Source: Pseudomonadota bacterium (GTDB lineage Bacteria > Desulfobacterota > Syntrophia > Syntrophales > JADFWA01). Taken from it: 6,576 nt of DNA. Under the pieces are notes generated by a model, which was given only the letters and a program-made list of their open reading frames with translations, was not told the DNA's origin and ran no database searches. Both the position numbers and the translations under genes were made by a program. The stretch spans positions 1-6,576 of the forward strand of contig JADFWA010000375.1 of the NCBI GenBank assembly GCA_015222855.1, given 5' to 3'. Shown one piece after another: positions 1 through 5,866 of the stretch (positions are counted from its first letter, which is position 1; each line of letters begins with the position of its first letter).

Positions 1-593
1 GCCTCCTTGCTACTTTTGCAGGCTATCATGCACCTTATTGCTCTGTCCAGTTTTTGGGGATAGTTATAGTTAATTCCCTTTTTTTCAATCAAGTAATCAG
101 CGATCTCTTCATTGTCCAACTTACAAGTCTCTCTAAGCCCTAAAGCGATCGTCTTTAAGTATGCTTCCGAAGGAGGCAATACGTTAGCCAAATCTACTTT
201 ATTAGTAATTGTATAAATGGGTATGCCACCTTCTTTCCCTATCTCGATTTCTTTATTATACCATCCAGACCCTTCCTGTTTTTTCACCTCTATGTATTGG
301 CCTTTTGTTATTTTCCACATCCTGCAAAGGGTTTTGGTTTCCTCGTCTTTATGGGGACTAATAAAGGCAACTCCACCATGCCCCCAGTTTGTTGTTTTTT
401 TATTGCTCCCAGGCAAAGCAAAATAAAGTGGATAATGAATTGCTATATGCGTATTGTCTTTGGGTAGAGTTCTATCTGTGCATCCATCATTGCGTTTCTT
501 TCCCAAACGCGGTGTCCCTCCTTGTATATAACAAAGGAAACGTTGCTCACTTAAATTTGACCCATATCCGACATACCAGACATCAGTTCCCAT
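1..593 (-). CDS. gamma-glutamylcyclotransferase-fold (GGCT/AIG2-like) protein, 3' end beyond window
   Basis: An open frame of 197 codons starts at the ATG complementary to 591-593 and leaves the window at base 1, so the C-terminus is missing. The start is set by an in-frame TAA a short way upstream and a purine-rich stretch (GAAAGAAGAG) before the ATG. Residues 6-14 read WYVGYGSNL, the nucleotide-sugar-like glycine loop of the GGCT fold, followed by RFLCYIQGG (18-26). NWGHGGVAF (69-77) matches the WHGG segment of human GGCT, and QEG (106-108) places Glu107 where human GGCT has catalytic Glu98. SEAYLKTIALG (142-152) matches the family's SPQYKKIICMG helix. Family members cleave gamma-glutamyl amino acids or peptides to 5-oxoproline, or act on gamma-glutamylamines; the actual substrate here is unknown. 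It is probably cytosolic, since no signal peptide is visible. It lies 156 bp downstream of the TPR gene on the same strand, with no functional link evident. The family is confident, the activity only inferred. Confidence 0.85.
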   Translation of the reverse strand, partial: MGTDVWYVGYGSNLSEQRFLCYIQGGTPRLGKKRNDGCTDRTLPKDNTHIAIHYPLYFALPGSNKKTTNWGHGGVAFISPHKDEETKTLCRMWKITKGQYIEVKKQEGSGWYNKEIEIGKEGGIPIYTITNKVDLANVLPPSEAYLKTIALGLRETCKLDNEEIADYLIEKKGINYNYPQKLDRAIRCMIACKSSKE

Positions 594-696
594 ATATAAC
601 TCTTCTTTCGTTGCATAACATATATTATTTAGTGGATTCTACATTTGCTTCGCGGTTTATAATCTGAAAGGAAAGAACATAAACCCCTTGAAAACA

Positions 697-731
697 CAGG
701 AACAGTGAATAGTTAAGTATCATGTTCCCTG
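697..731 (-). terminator. weak hairpin after the TPR gene, possible terminator
   Basis: Read on the minus strand, CAGGGAACA and TGTTCCTG can pair over 8 bp with one bulged G, leaving an 18-nt loop, starting about 19 nt after the TPR stop codon. The following bases are only modestly T-rich (TGTTTTC). This could end the TPR transcript, but the long loop and short T-tract make it a weak candidate. The rest of 594-749 shows nothing else I can name apart from the start region of the GGCT-like gene. Confidence 0.3.
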
Positions 732-749
732 AATTTGCGGAAGAGTTTG

Positions 750-1796
750 TTAGTATTTCGGAGCATATCCCAATTCTCTTATCACTTGCCTAACCAACGA
801 AGCTTTTCCATCTCTGTTCCCTCTAATTCTCAGATAGTCATTTAAGTTGCTGGCTGCCTTTCCATTTTGTCCTAACTTTGTGTATGCGACCCCGCGGTTG
901 TAGTAGGCCTTACCGTCTCTCGGGTTCAGTTCAATCGCCCTGCTGTAATCTTTGATTGCCCGGTCGTGCTCGCCCTTTTCCGCCCACGCTTTCCCGCGGT
1001 TGTAGTAGGCACCAGTGAGCTGCGAGTTAAGTTCAATCGCCTTATTGAAATTTCTGATTGCTATGTCGTATTCGCCTTTTCTACCCCACGCGGTTCCGCG
1101 GTTGTAGTAGGCAACAGCAAAGTTTGGGTCCAGCTTAATAGCCTGATTTAAATACCTTATAACCCTGTCAGGGTCTGTCCATTTACTGTCTTTCACTAAT
1201 GCCAGAGCTTTATCGTTCCATTCGGTAGCAGTAAGTTCCTGTGTGGCTTTCTTGAACTCTTTTTTTAAATTTTCTTTTTCTTGAGTATGAGTTGTCGACA
1301 CGGACTTCTGCAGTTTACGGTTCTTTTTCTCCAGCTTTTTAATCCTGACCAGAAGTTCCTTCTCACGCCTCTTGCTTTCCTTGTACTTTTCAAGAAGACT
1401 CCTGTCCTGTAATAATTTCCTTATTCGATCTTCAAGAACGCTCGTATCCACATCCACTTTTGCTTTTATAATAATTCCAAAACCGTCTTTGGAGGCGTAG
1501 TTTTCCTGTGATACTATCCTGGCCTTAAGAACGCCTGCTGCCAGAGCGAGAATCTCATCCTTTTTCACAACGTTCTCTTTTACAATGGTAAAGCTCTCAA
1601 GGTAGGTTCCTGCCATTTCTAATACCTCACGCTTTGCCTTGACCATGGCAGCAACACGGGCATCATCCGGCGACTGGCTACCTCCAAAGGGCTGTTTAAC
1701 CGTATGGGTAAAAGTTTTGATTTCAGCAACAGCAGAACCAGTGAAAATCAAAATTATAAAAACTAATGTTTGCCAGAAAATAAATCTCTTAATCAT
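750..1796 (-). CDS. exported coiled-coil and TPR-repeat protein
   Basis: The predicted product has 348 residues. Residues 1-24 form a signal peptide: a basic start (MIKR), a hydrophobic core (FIFWQTLVFIILIF) and an AVA|E cleavage site at 24/25, so the protein is probably periplasmic. Residues 25-120 form a domain with DARVAAMVKAKREVLEMAG (45-63) and ALAAGVLKARIVS (84-96), a pattern I associate with N-terminal domains of secreted repeat proteins; its function is unknown. Residues 120-185 are a Lys/Glu-rich coiled coil. Three clear 34-residue TPR units follow (about 228-329), each with YYNRG, preceded by a degenerate one near 195-225. TPRs normally mediate protein-protein contacts, so a scaffold or envelope-complex role is inferred. 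The ATG at 1794-1796 is chosen over one at 1859: it has a good ribosome binding site and a signal peptide, whereas the longer frame would translate a terminator hairpin. Confidence 0.88.
   Translation of the reverse strand: MIKRFIFWQTLVFIILIFTGSAVAEIKTFTHTVKQPFGGSQSPDDARVAAMVKAKREVLEMAGTYLESFTIVKENVVKKDEILALAAGVLKARIVSQENYASKDGFGIIIKAKVDVDTSVLEDRIRKLLQDRSLLEKYKESKRREKELLVRIKKLEKKNRKLQKSVSTTHTQEKENLKKEFKKATQELTATEWNDKALALVKDSKWTDPDRVIRYLNQAIKLDPNFAVAYYNRGTAWGRKGEYDIAIRNFNKAIELNSQLTGAYYNRGKAWAEKGEHDRAIKDYSRAIELNPRDGKAYYNRGVAYTKLGQNGKAASNLNDYLRIRGNRDGKASLVRQVIRELGYAPKY
810..1115 (-). repeat. three 102-bp in-frame repeats encoding TPR units
   Basis: The motif CCGCGGTTGTAGTAGGC (plus-strand reading) recurs at 892, 994 and 1096, exactly 102 bp (34 codons) apart. 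It encodes the AYYNRG helix start of each TPR. The identity at synonymous positions in this core suggests recent duplication or gene conversion between units rather than ancient, diverged TPRs. The boundaries given correspond to residues 228-329 of the host gene. Confidence 0.8.
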
Positions 1797-1801
1797 TATA
1801 T

Positions 1802-1807
1802 GTCCTC
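1802..1807 (-). promoter_or_regulatory. ribosome binding site fixing the TPR gene start
   Basis: GAGGAC on the minus strand lies 5 nt before the ATG at 1796. It follows directly after the T-tract of the leader terminator, so translation from this site requires transcription to pass the hairpin. Confidence 0.75.
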
Positions 1808-1808
1808 G

Positions 1809-1849
1809 AAAATAAAAAACCCCACTTCTCTTTGAAAGAAACAGGGTTT
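1809..1849 (-). terminator. intrinsic terminator in the leader of the TPR gene
   Basis: On the minus strand AAACCCTGTTTCTTT pairs along its whole length with AGAGAAGTGGGGTTT: 15 bp, four of them G-U, with a CAA loop. TTTATTTT follows. This is a canonical Rho-independent terminator, yet it lies just before the ribosome binding site of the TPR gene. No minus-strand gene ends between it and the tRNA terminator at 2094-2132, so the likely incoming transcript is the TPR gene's own leader. It may act as an attenuator; alternatively it insulates the gene from read-through. Confidence 0.75.
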
Positions 1850-1963
1850 CAATAATCAATCCATGGCAGCCCTCACAAAGGGTTAAGGATTATTTCTTTG
1901 GTTTATCTTTTTCGTACTTCTCACAGGATGCTCTCGGGTAGATCGTGAAAGTCTACGACTATG

Positions 1964-1993
1964 TATATAGACTATACCCTTGATAAAGGTCAA
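1964..1993 (-). promoter_or_regulatory. candidate sigma-70 promoter for the TPR gene
   Basis: On the minus strand TTGACC (1988-1993) is separated by 18 bp from TATATA (1964-1969). It would start transcription near 1957, giving about 160 nt of leader before the ATG at 1796. The -35 box sits inside a perfect inverted repeat (1977-1996), which could be an operator. The call rests on consensus match only. Confidence 0.55.
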
Positions 1994-1996
1994 GGG
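1977..1996. repeat. perfect 7-bp inverted repeat overlapping the -35 box
   Basis: CCCTTGA (1977-1983) and TCAAGGG (1990-1996) form a perfect dyad with a 6-bp spacer. It covers the proposed -35 hexamer and reaches into the promoter spacer, where a repressor or a MerR-type activator could bind. No regulator gene is adjacent, so the binding protein cannot be named. The remainder of 1860-2090 contains no open frame with a credible start. Confidence 0.6.
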
Positions 1997-2093
1997 AAGA
2001 TATCTTAAATTGGGGAGCAAATTCTGAGCGAATAATGGCCAAAATCAACAAAGCATGTGGGGTATAGTGTGGGGTAAGATAGGACAAGCAAAG

Positions 2094-2132
2094 AAAAAGG
2101 GGTTGCGTTATTAGCGTAACCCCTTTTTTTTA
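2094..2132 (-). terminator. intrinsic terminator after tRNA-fMet, usable in both directions
   Basis: AAAAAGGGGTT and AACCCCTTTTT form an 11-bp stem that extends inward with one mismatch. On the minus strand it lies 3 nt after the encoded CCA of the tRNA and ends in TTTTTCTTT. The plus-strand reading also ends in a long T-tract (TTTTTTTTATTT), so the same hairpin would stop transcription from either side. No plus-strand gene is present to use that second direction. Confidence 0.85.
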
Positions 2133-2134
2133 TT

Positions 2135-2211
<77 letters not shown>

Positions 2212-2237
2212 TCATTTATTTGTGTTGAGCGCTGGAA

Positions 2238-2264
2238 CTTATAGTACTGCCTTCTAAATGTCAA
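2238..2264 (-). promoter_or_regulatory. promoter of tRNA-fMet
   Basis: On the minus strand a perfect TTGACA (2259-2264) is followed after 15 bp by TATAAG (2238-2243), about 26 bp upstream of the mature tRNA 5' end. The region after the -10 box (TTCCAGCGCTC) is GC-rich, like the discriminators of stringently controlled stable-RNA promoters; this regulatory inference is from analogy. The spacer is short for sigma-70 (15 bp, or 16 with a one-base shift of the -10). Confidence 0.7.
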
Positions 2265-2310
2265 GGGTTTTTCTGAGACCTTTGCAAAACATTTCCTTTT
2301 GTCCAATCCC

Positions 2311-2352
2311 GGTTAGAGGCGAAAGGTGAAAGGCGAAAGGGGAAAGGCGAAG
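2311..2352. repeat. purine-rich heptamer array (GGCGAAA)n
   Basis: Six consecutive 7-bp units: GGTTAGA, GGCGAAA, GGTGAAA, GGCGAAA, GGGGAAA and GGCGAAG. It lies inside the TIR-bounded element and 14 bp from a pyrimidine-rich array of the same period. Confidence 0.9.
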
Positions 2353-2366
2353 GAAAATAGAAAAAG

Positions 2367-2408
2367 CCCTTGACCCTTAGCCCTTAGCCCTTAGCCTTTA
2401 GCCCCCTA
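2367..2408. repeat. pyrimidine-rich heptamer array (CCCTTAG)n
   Basis: Six 7-bp units: CCCTTGA, CCCTTAG three times, CCTTTAG and CCCCCTA. Its reverse complement (unit GGCTAAA/GGCTAAG) resembles the neighbouring GGCGAAA array, so the two can form an imperfect hairpin of about 35 bp. Confidence 0.9.
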
Positions 2409-2482
2409 CATGTATTCCTGCGGTTAAAATCTTCATCTTTCTTGACCTTGAACAAAATTAAACATTTTGCAAAGGCCTCATT

Positions 2483-3478
2483 CTATAATTTCCCTGTTAC
2501 ATTGAAGATATCTATTTTCCTTTCTATGCCCTTTATATTAAAGGGCTCCATCTTTTCTGCCTTAACGGTGTCCCGGACTTCTTGATAGGTTTCATCGCAT
2601 ATCAGTATCTGATCTTCTCTTGCAAGATGCTCGAGTCTTGACGCCAGGTTGACCGGAGAGCCGAAGACCGTATATTCCTTCTTTCTGGATGAACCGAATA
2701 TGCCCGCCATCACTTCCCCGGTACTGATCCCGATTCCGACGGAAATCTTCCTGCCGGCACTTGAAAGGTTTTTGTTGATTTCAGCCATTTCTTCCCTCAT
2801 CCTGATTGCGCTCATCACCGCCCTCAGTGCATCGTCGCCGTATGATATCGGCGCTCCGAATATTCCCATAATGCTGTCGCCTATGTGTTTGTCCAGTGTC
2901 CCGTTATATTCAAAGATGATATTGTCCATGGGTGAAAAGTAATATGAATTGATCATATCAGAGAGTTCCCGGGGACTCATCTTTTCGGATATTTCCGAGA
3001 AACCGCGGATATCACTGAAGAGAATGCTGACTTTCTGCTTCCTCGGAATTATTTTCTTTCCTTCTTTCTGCAGTTCGGCAAGTATCTGTTCCGAGACAAA
3101 CTGCTTCAGCCTCTTTTTGATATTATATTCCCTGACTTTCGCCCTCAATTCGATGTTTTCAAATGGTTTGGTCAGGAATCCGTCTATACCCGCGTTGACC
3201 GATTCAATGGCGCTCTCCATCGTCGCGTAGCCGGTGAGCATGATCCTGGTAATTTCGGGGTTAATTCCTCCTATTTCGATAAGTGTTTCCAGGCCGTCGA
3301 TACCGGGCATCTTGAAATCCGATATCACCGTTTCTATATCCTGGCTGTTGTCACGAACGATATCGATAGCCTCATTGCCATTCTCAGCCAGGAGAATCCT
3401 GTAGCCATCATTCACGAGGACTTTTTTGAGTGATCGCCTGACCCCCTCTTCGTCATCTACTATCAATAGTTCTGTCAT
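2483..3478 (-). CDS. response regulator with class III adenylate/guanylate cyclase output domain
   Basis: The product has 331 residues. Residues 1-120 are a receiver domain: acidic pair Asp8/Asp9, phosphoacceptor Asp54 in VISDFKMPG, Thr82 in LTGYA and Lys104 in LTKPF. After a helical linker (113-145), residues 147-331 form a class III nucleotide cyclase domain. The metal-binding aspartates are Asp156 (FSDIRGFS) and Asp201 (KHIGDSIMGIFG). Lys197 sits at the purine-selecting lysine position, and Asn277 and Arg281 (PVNLASR) at the transition-state positions. The second purine-selecting position, Asp in class IIIa, is Thr270 (EYTVFG); Thr is typical of class IIIb adenylate cyclases. All catalytic positions are present, so synthesis of cAMP from ATP under control of receiver phosphorylation is likely. 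The start overlaps the kinase gene by 26 bp, with GAGGAGAG 4 nt before the ATG, which indicates translational coupling. The kinase is its probable phosphodonor. Confidence 0.93.
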   Translation of the reverse strand: MTELLIVDDEEGVRRSLKKVLVNDGYRILLAENGNEAIDIVRDNSQDIETVISDFKMPGIDGLETLIEIGGINPEITRIMLTGYATMESAIESVNAGIDGFLTKPFENIELRAKVREYNIKKRLKQFVSEQILAELQKEGKKIIPRKQKVSILFSDIRGFSEISEKMSPRELSDMINSYYFSPMDNIIFEYNGTLDKHIGDSIMGIFGAPISYGDDALRAVMSAIRMREEMAEINKNLSSAGRKISVGIGISTGEVMAGIFGSSRKKEYTVFGSPVNLASRLEHLAREDQILICDETYQEVRDTVKAEKMEPFNIKGIERKIDIFNVTGKL

Positions 3479-5693
3479 TTTTCTCTCCTCGAAACCTCCT
3501 CCTGCAGGGAAGCATTACTGTAAAGGTGGAACCCTCACCCTTTTTGCTTTTGACGTAAATATCTCCGCCGTGCCTTTTTATGATTTCATGAGATATGTAA
3601 AGACCCAAACCTGTGCCTTTACCTACTCCTTTGGTAGTAAAAAATGGTTTGAAGATGTCCTTGACTGTTTCAGGGGGAATTCCATCTCCTGTGTCACGGC
3701 ATTCTATTATTACACTGTCCGTCTCTTTTTTATAACGTGTAATCAAGGATATTTTGCCCTTACCTTCAGGTAATACTTGAAAGGCGTTTTTTATAATATT
3801 GATGAAAACCTGCCCCAGATTTGCGAAGTTTCCTTCGATCTCCGGCAGGGTTTCGTCATAATCTTCTTCGATCTCTACGCTGAGGTGTTTATATTGATTA
3901 TGCAAGACCCTCAGGGCATCCTCTATCACCACATTGATATTTACCGGTTCAACATACGTCTGTGTCTGGCGGGAAAGGTCGAGCAGGCTTTTCACTATGT
4001 CCCTTGTCCTCTTTAGCTCCTTCAGGCTGAATTCAAGATCGTCTATTATCTCATCCTCGTCATCACCCTTTTCTTCCCACTTGCTCATGGATTCGATACT
4101 TGTCTGGATCAGACTTGAAACGCTCGACAGTGGATTATTCAGTTCATGTGCCGTGCCTGCGACGAGCTGACCAATGGCCGCGAGGCTTTCCGACTGAATG
4201 AGCTGATTTTGCGTTCTTTCTTTTTCTTGCAGCGCCCGCCTAAGATCCGCCGTCCTTTCTTCAACCTTCCTTTCCAGGTCGGTATTCAGGTTCTCGAGCT
4301 TTTCATAGTTCCTTGCATTCTCTATGGCTATTGCGCTTTGATTTGCAATGGTGGTCAGAAGTTCCAGATCTTCATGGACAAAGAGTTCCCCCGATTTTTT
4401 CTCTCCCAACGCTATTATCCCCGTCAGTTTCTCCATGGAAATCATGGGAATAACAAGAGATGTTTTATTTGAATCGAGGGTAGCGATGATTGAATCCCTC
4501 TCTTTCCCGGAAATAGAACTTTCTTCGATGACGGACTTGCTTAGAGGTTTCCTGTTTTTCTCAAGAAATGCCGCCATCGGGTGATTTTTTTCGATCTCAT
4601 CGAGCGGTCTGCTTCTATGGGAATAAGGCTGGAAAAGTTCTTTTTCGTCGTCATATATCAGAAGGCCAGAGTTTCTTACCCGCAGCGCCTCCGAGATGGA
4701 ATGTAATAAAAGGCTTGTAATTTCGTCAGTTTTTAAGAGGGAGGTCATCTTCCCGCTTATTTCCTTGAGGGTTTTCCGGTAGTCATATTTGCCCCTGAAA
4801 AAGAGGTTATCAATGAAATCCTGGACCTTTTCCTTGATGGGGTTGAATAACAGTACTATCAGTAAAGCGAGGATAAGGGGGGGTGCAACCGAGTTGTCCA
4901 ACCCCGTCTGCATGAAGAGGGTGTTAAACAGGTATATCAAGAATATGTAAAGTATTGTCAGGATGGCCGTTAGTGAAAAGTAGACCGTTCCCTTTCTTAT
5001 TGCGGTACCCATATCCAGGAGGTCATATTTAAGCACACCAAAGGCAAGAACAATTGCGGGGATAAAGCTGAAATTACCCATTGGATATACATTGAAGCCG
5101 CTGACAGGGAGGTAATTCAATGAGATGAGAATGGTACTCAAGCCCATGCCGACAAGTATGTATTTTATCCTGTTTCTCTGCTGATTATCATCGGCCTTTT
5201 TCATGCCCATAAACAGGGTCAGGATACAGTATAAAACGGTGGCGATGGCGGCGAGTGAAAAAAGATGATAAACCGGCCCGGCTTTGGCGATCGTTCCGAA
5301 AGAATACTCATGAAATCCGCTTATAAAGAGATCTGTCTGTGTAAAGAGGAGAAATAACAAACTGAGTGAATAGGCGAGATATTCAAGCCATTTTCGCCGG
5401 GAAATTCCGAGGAAGAAATGAACGAACTGGATATATACGGGCAGAATAAATACCAGAAACAGATAGCTTAGCCTGTCAATTCTGAGTGCAAGAGTTTTGT
5501 TTGTTATGACAGGAACGAGGGCGACATCAATGTTGATTACTGCTGCCAAAAAACAGATACCCGCAAATAAAAGGTTTGTCGGATTTTTTCTGCCTTTGAG
5601 AAGAGAGATCAATGCAAGGCAGATAAAGACGATAAAGCCGAACAGAGGGGTGATGCTGTAAGTGTGCGACTCTCTCAGGCAGTCAAAAAACAT
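3453..5693 (-). CDS. membrane-bound sensor histidine kinase (multi-TM, GAF, HisKA, HATPase_c)
   Basis: The product has 746 residues. About nine hydrophobic segments span residues 14-284 (near 14-33, 40-62, 76-96, 103-120, 143-163, 176-195, 208-222, 235-257 and 269-284), like the 7TM-type N-termini of some histidine kinases. A GAF-like domain occupies about 313-460 and a coiled coil about 462-505. The HisKA domain has His516 in [12 protein letters not shown]. The HATPase domain has the N box NIIKNA (Asn636), G1 box DTGDGIP (667-673), F box FKPFF (681-685) and G2 box GKGTGLGL (691-698), so the kinase core is intact. It should autophosphorylate His516 and pass the phosphate to the overlapping receiver-cyclase. 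The ligand is unknown; both the membrane region and the GAF domain could sense it. AAGGGGG ends 3 nt before the chosen ATG. A heptamer-array spacer separates it from lpxH. Confidence 0.95.
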   Translation of the reverse strand: MFFDCLRESHTYSITPLFGFIVFICLALISLLKGRKNPTNLLFAGICFLAAVINIDVALVPVITNKTLALRIDRLSYLFLVFILPVYIQFVHFFLGISRRKWLEYLAYSLSLLFLLFTQTDLFISGFHEYSFGTIAKAGPVYHLFSLAAIATVLYCILTLFMGMKKADDNQQRNRIKYILVGMGLSTILISLNYLPVSGFNVYPMGNFSFIPAIVLAFGVLKYDLLDMGTAIRKGTVYFSLTAILTILYIFLIYLFNTLFMQTGLDNSVAPPLILALLIVLLFNPIKEKVQDFIDNLFFRGKYDYRKTLKEISGKMTSLLKTDEITSLLLHSISEALRVRNSGLLIYDDEKELFQPYSHRSRPLDEIEKNHPMAAFLEKNRKPLSKSVIEESSISGKERDSIIATLDSNKTSLVIPMISMEKLTGIIALGEKKSGELFVHEDLELLTTIANQSAIAIENARNYEKLENLNTDLERKVEERTADLRRALQEKERTQNQLIQSESLAAIGQLVAGTAHELNNPLSSVSSLIQTSIESMSKWEEKGDDEDEIIDDLEFSLKELKRTRDIVKSLLDLSRQTQTYVEPVNINVVIEDALRVLHNQYKHLSVEIEEDYDETLPEIEGNFANLGQVFINIIKNAFQVLPEGKGKISLITRYKKETDSVIIECRDTGDGIPPETVKDIFKPFFTTKGVGKGTGLGLYISHEIIKRHGGDIYVKSKKGEGSTFTVMLPCRRRFRGEKNDRTIDSR

Positions 5694-5711
5694 ATTCCCC
5701 CTTATATATGA

Positions 5712-5774
5712 GAGTTCCGAGTTCAGAGTTCAAAGTTCAGAGTTGACGGTTATCGGTTACCAGTTCACCGTGAA
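5712..5774. repeat. heptamer array (GAGTTCA)n grading into CGGTTAY
   Basis: Nine 7-bp steps: GAGTTCC, GAGTTCA twice, AAGTTCA, GAGTTGA, CGGTTAT, CGGTTAC, CAGTTCA and CCGTGAA. The end of the array forms the near-palindrome GTTCAC-C-GTGAAC (5763-5775). It lies just upstream of the kinase gene's ribosome binding site, so any leader of that mRNA starting in the spacer would contain it. Confidence 0.85.
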
Positions 5775-5824
5775 CCGCTTTCATGCTTCGTTGTGGCCGC
5801 AGGCAATGGAGGTTTATATGACCC

Positions 5825-5866
5825 CTGTCTTCTGCCTACTGCTTACTGCCCCCTGCCTACTGAAAT
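5825..5866. repeat. heptamer array (CTGCCTA)n abutting the lpxH stop codon
   Basis: Six 7-bp units: CTGTCTT, CTGCCTA, CTGCTTA, CTGCCCC, CTGCCTA and CTGAAAT. The last unit runs into the first base of the lpxH stop codon at 5866. Between the two arrays, 5775-5824 shows nothing I recognise, and no convincing terminator for lpxH is visible. Confidence 0.85.

Larger units (their letters stand above)
2274..2480. mobile_element. 207-bp TIR-bounded element, MITE or IS remnant
   Basis: TGAGACCTTTGCAAAA at the left end (2274-2289) and TTTTGCAAAGGCCTCA at the right end (2465-2480) are inverted copies with one mismatch. The similarity continues inward to 33 bp (2274-2306 and 2448-2480), with 27 of 33 positions identical. 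The interior has no open frame able to encode a transposase and consists mostly of two heptamer arrays. The flanks share TTC on both sides (2271-2273 and 2481-2483), a possible 3-bp target duplication, though this could be chance. The right end falls 2 bp before the response-regulator stop codon and the left end 10 bp from the tRNA promoter. It resembles a non-autonomous element mobilised by an IS elsewhere in the genome. The IS family cannot be assigned from sequence alone. Confidence 0.65.

Noticed and set aside
217..667. Plus-strand open frames (69 and 92 codons)
   Set aside because: They are antisense to the GGCT-like gene, whose frame has clear family motifs; they have no recognisable domain or ribosome binding site.
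1797..1859. 21-codon N-terminal extension of the TPR protein from the ATG at 1857-1859
   Set aside because: The extension would translate through a 15-bp terminator hairpin and would bury the signal peptide; the ATG at 1794-1796 has a better ribosome binding site.
1886..1948. Minus-strand frame with a protein-like ending (YPRASCEKYEKDKPKK)
   Set aside because: Only about 20 codons lie after an in-frame stop and there is no credible start codon, so a leader peptide or pseudogene tail cannot be supported.
1860..2134. Possible attachment site or integrase remnant beside the tRNA gene
   Set aside because: No duplicated tRNA 3' end and no integrase-like translation were found in any frame next to the tRNA.
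2311..2408. CRISPR-like or telomeric repeat array
   Set aside because: The units are 7 bp with no spacers between them; CRISPR repeats are longer and separated by unique spacers. A telomeric role has no support in an internal chromosomal spacer.
2649..4584. Plus-strand open frames opposite the kinase and cyclase genes
   Set aside because: They are antisense shadows of genes with intact domain motifs; none shows a recognisable domain or ribosome binding site.
5696..5745. Promoter for the kinase gene (TTGAAC with TATATA)
   Set aside because: The spacing would be 19 bp and the start point would fall at or inside the ribosome binding site, so it is unlikely to drive this gene.
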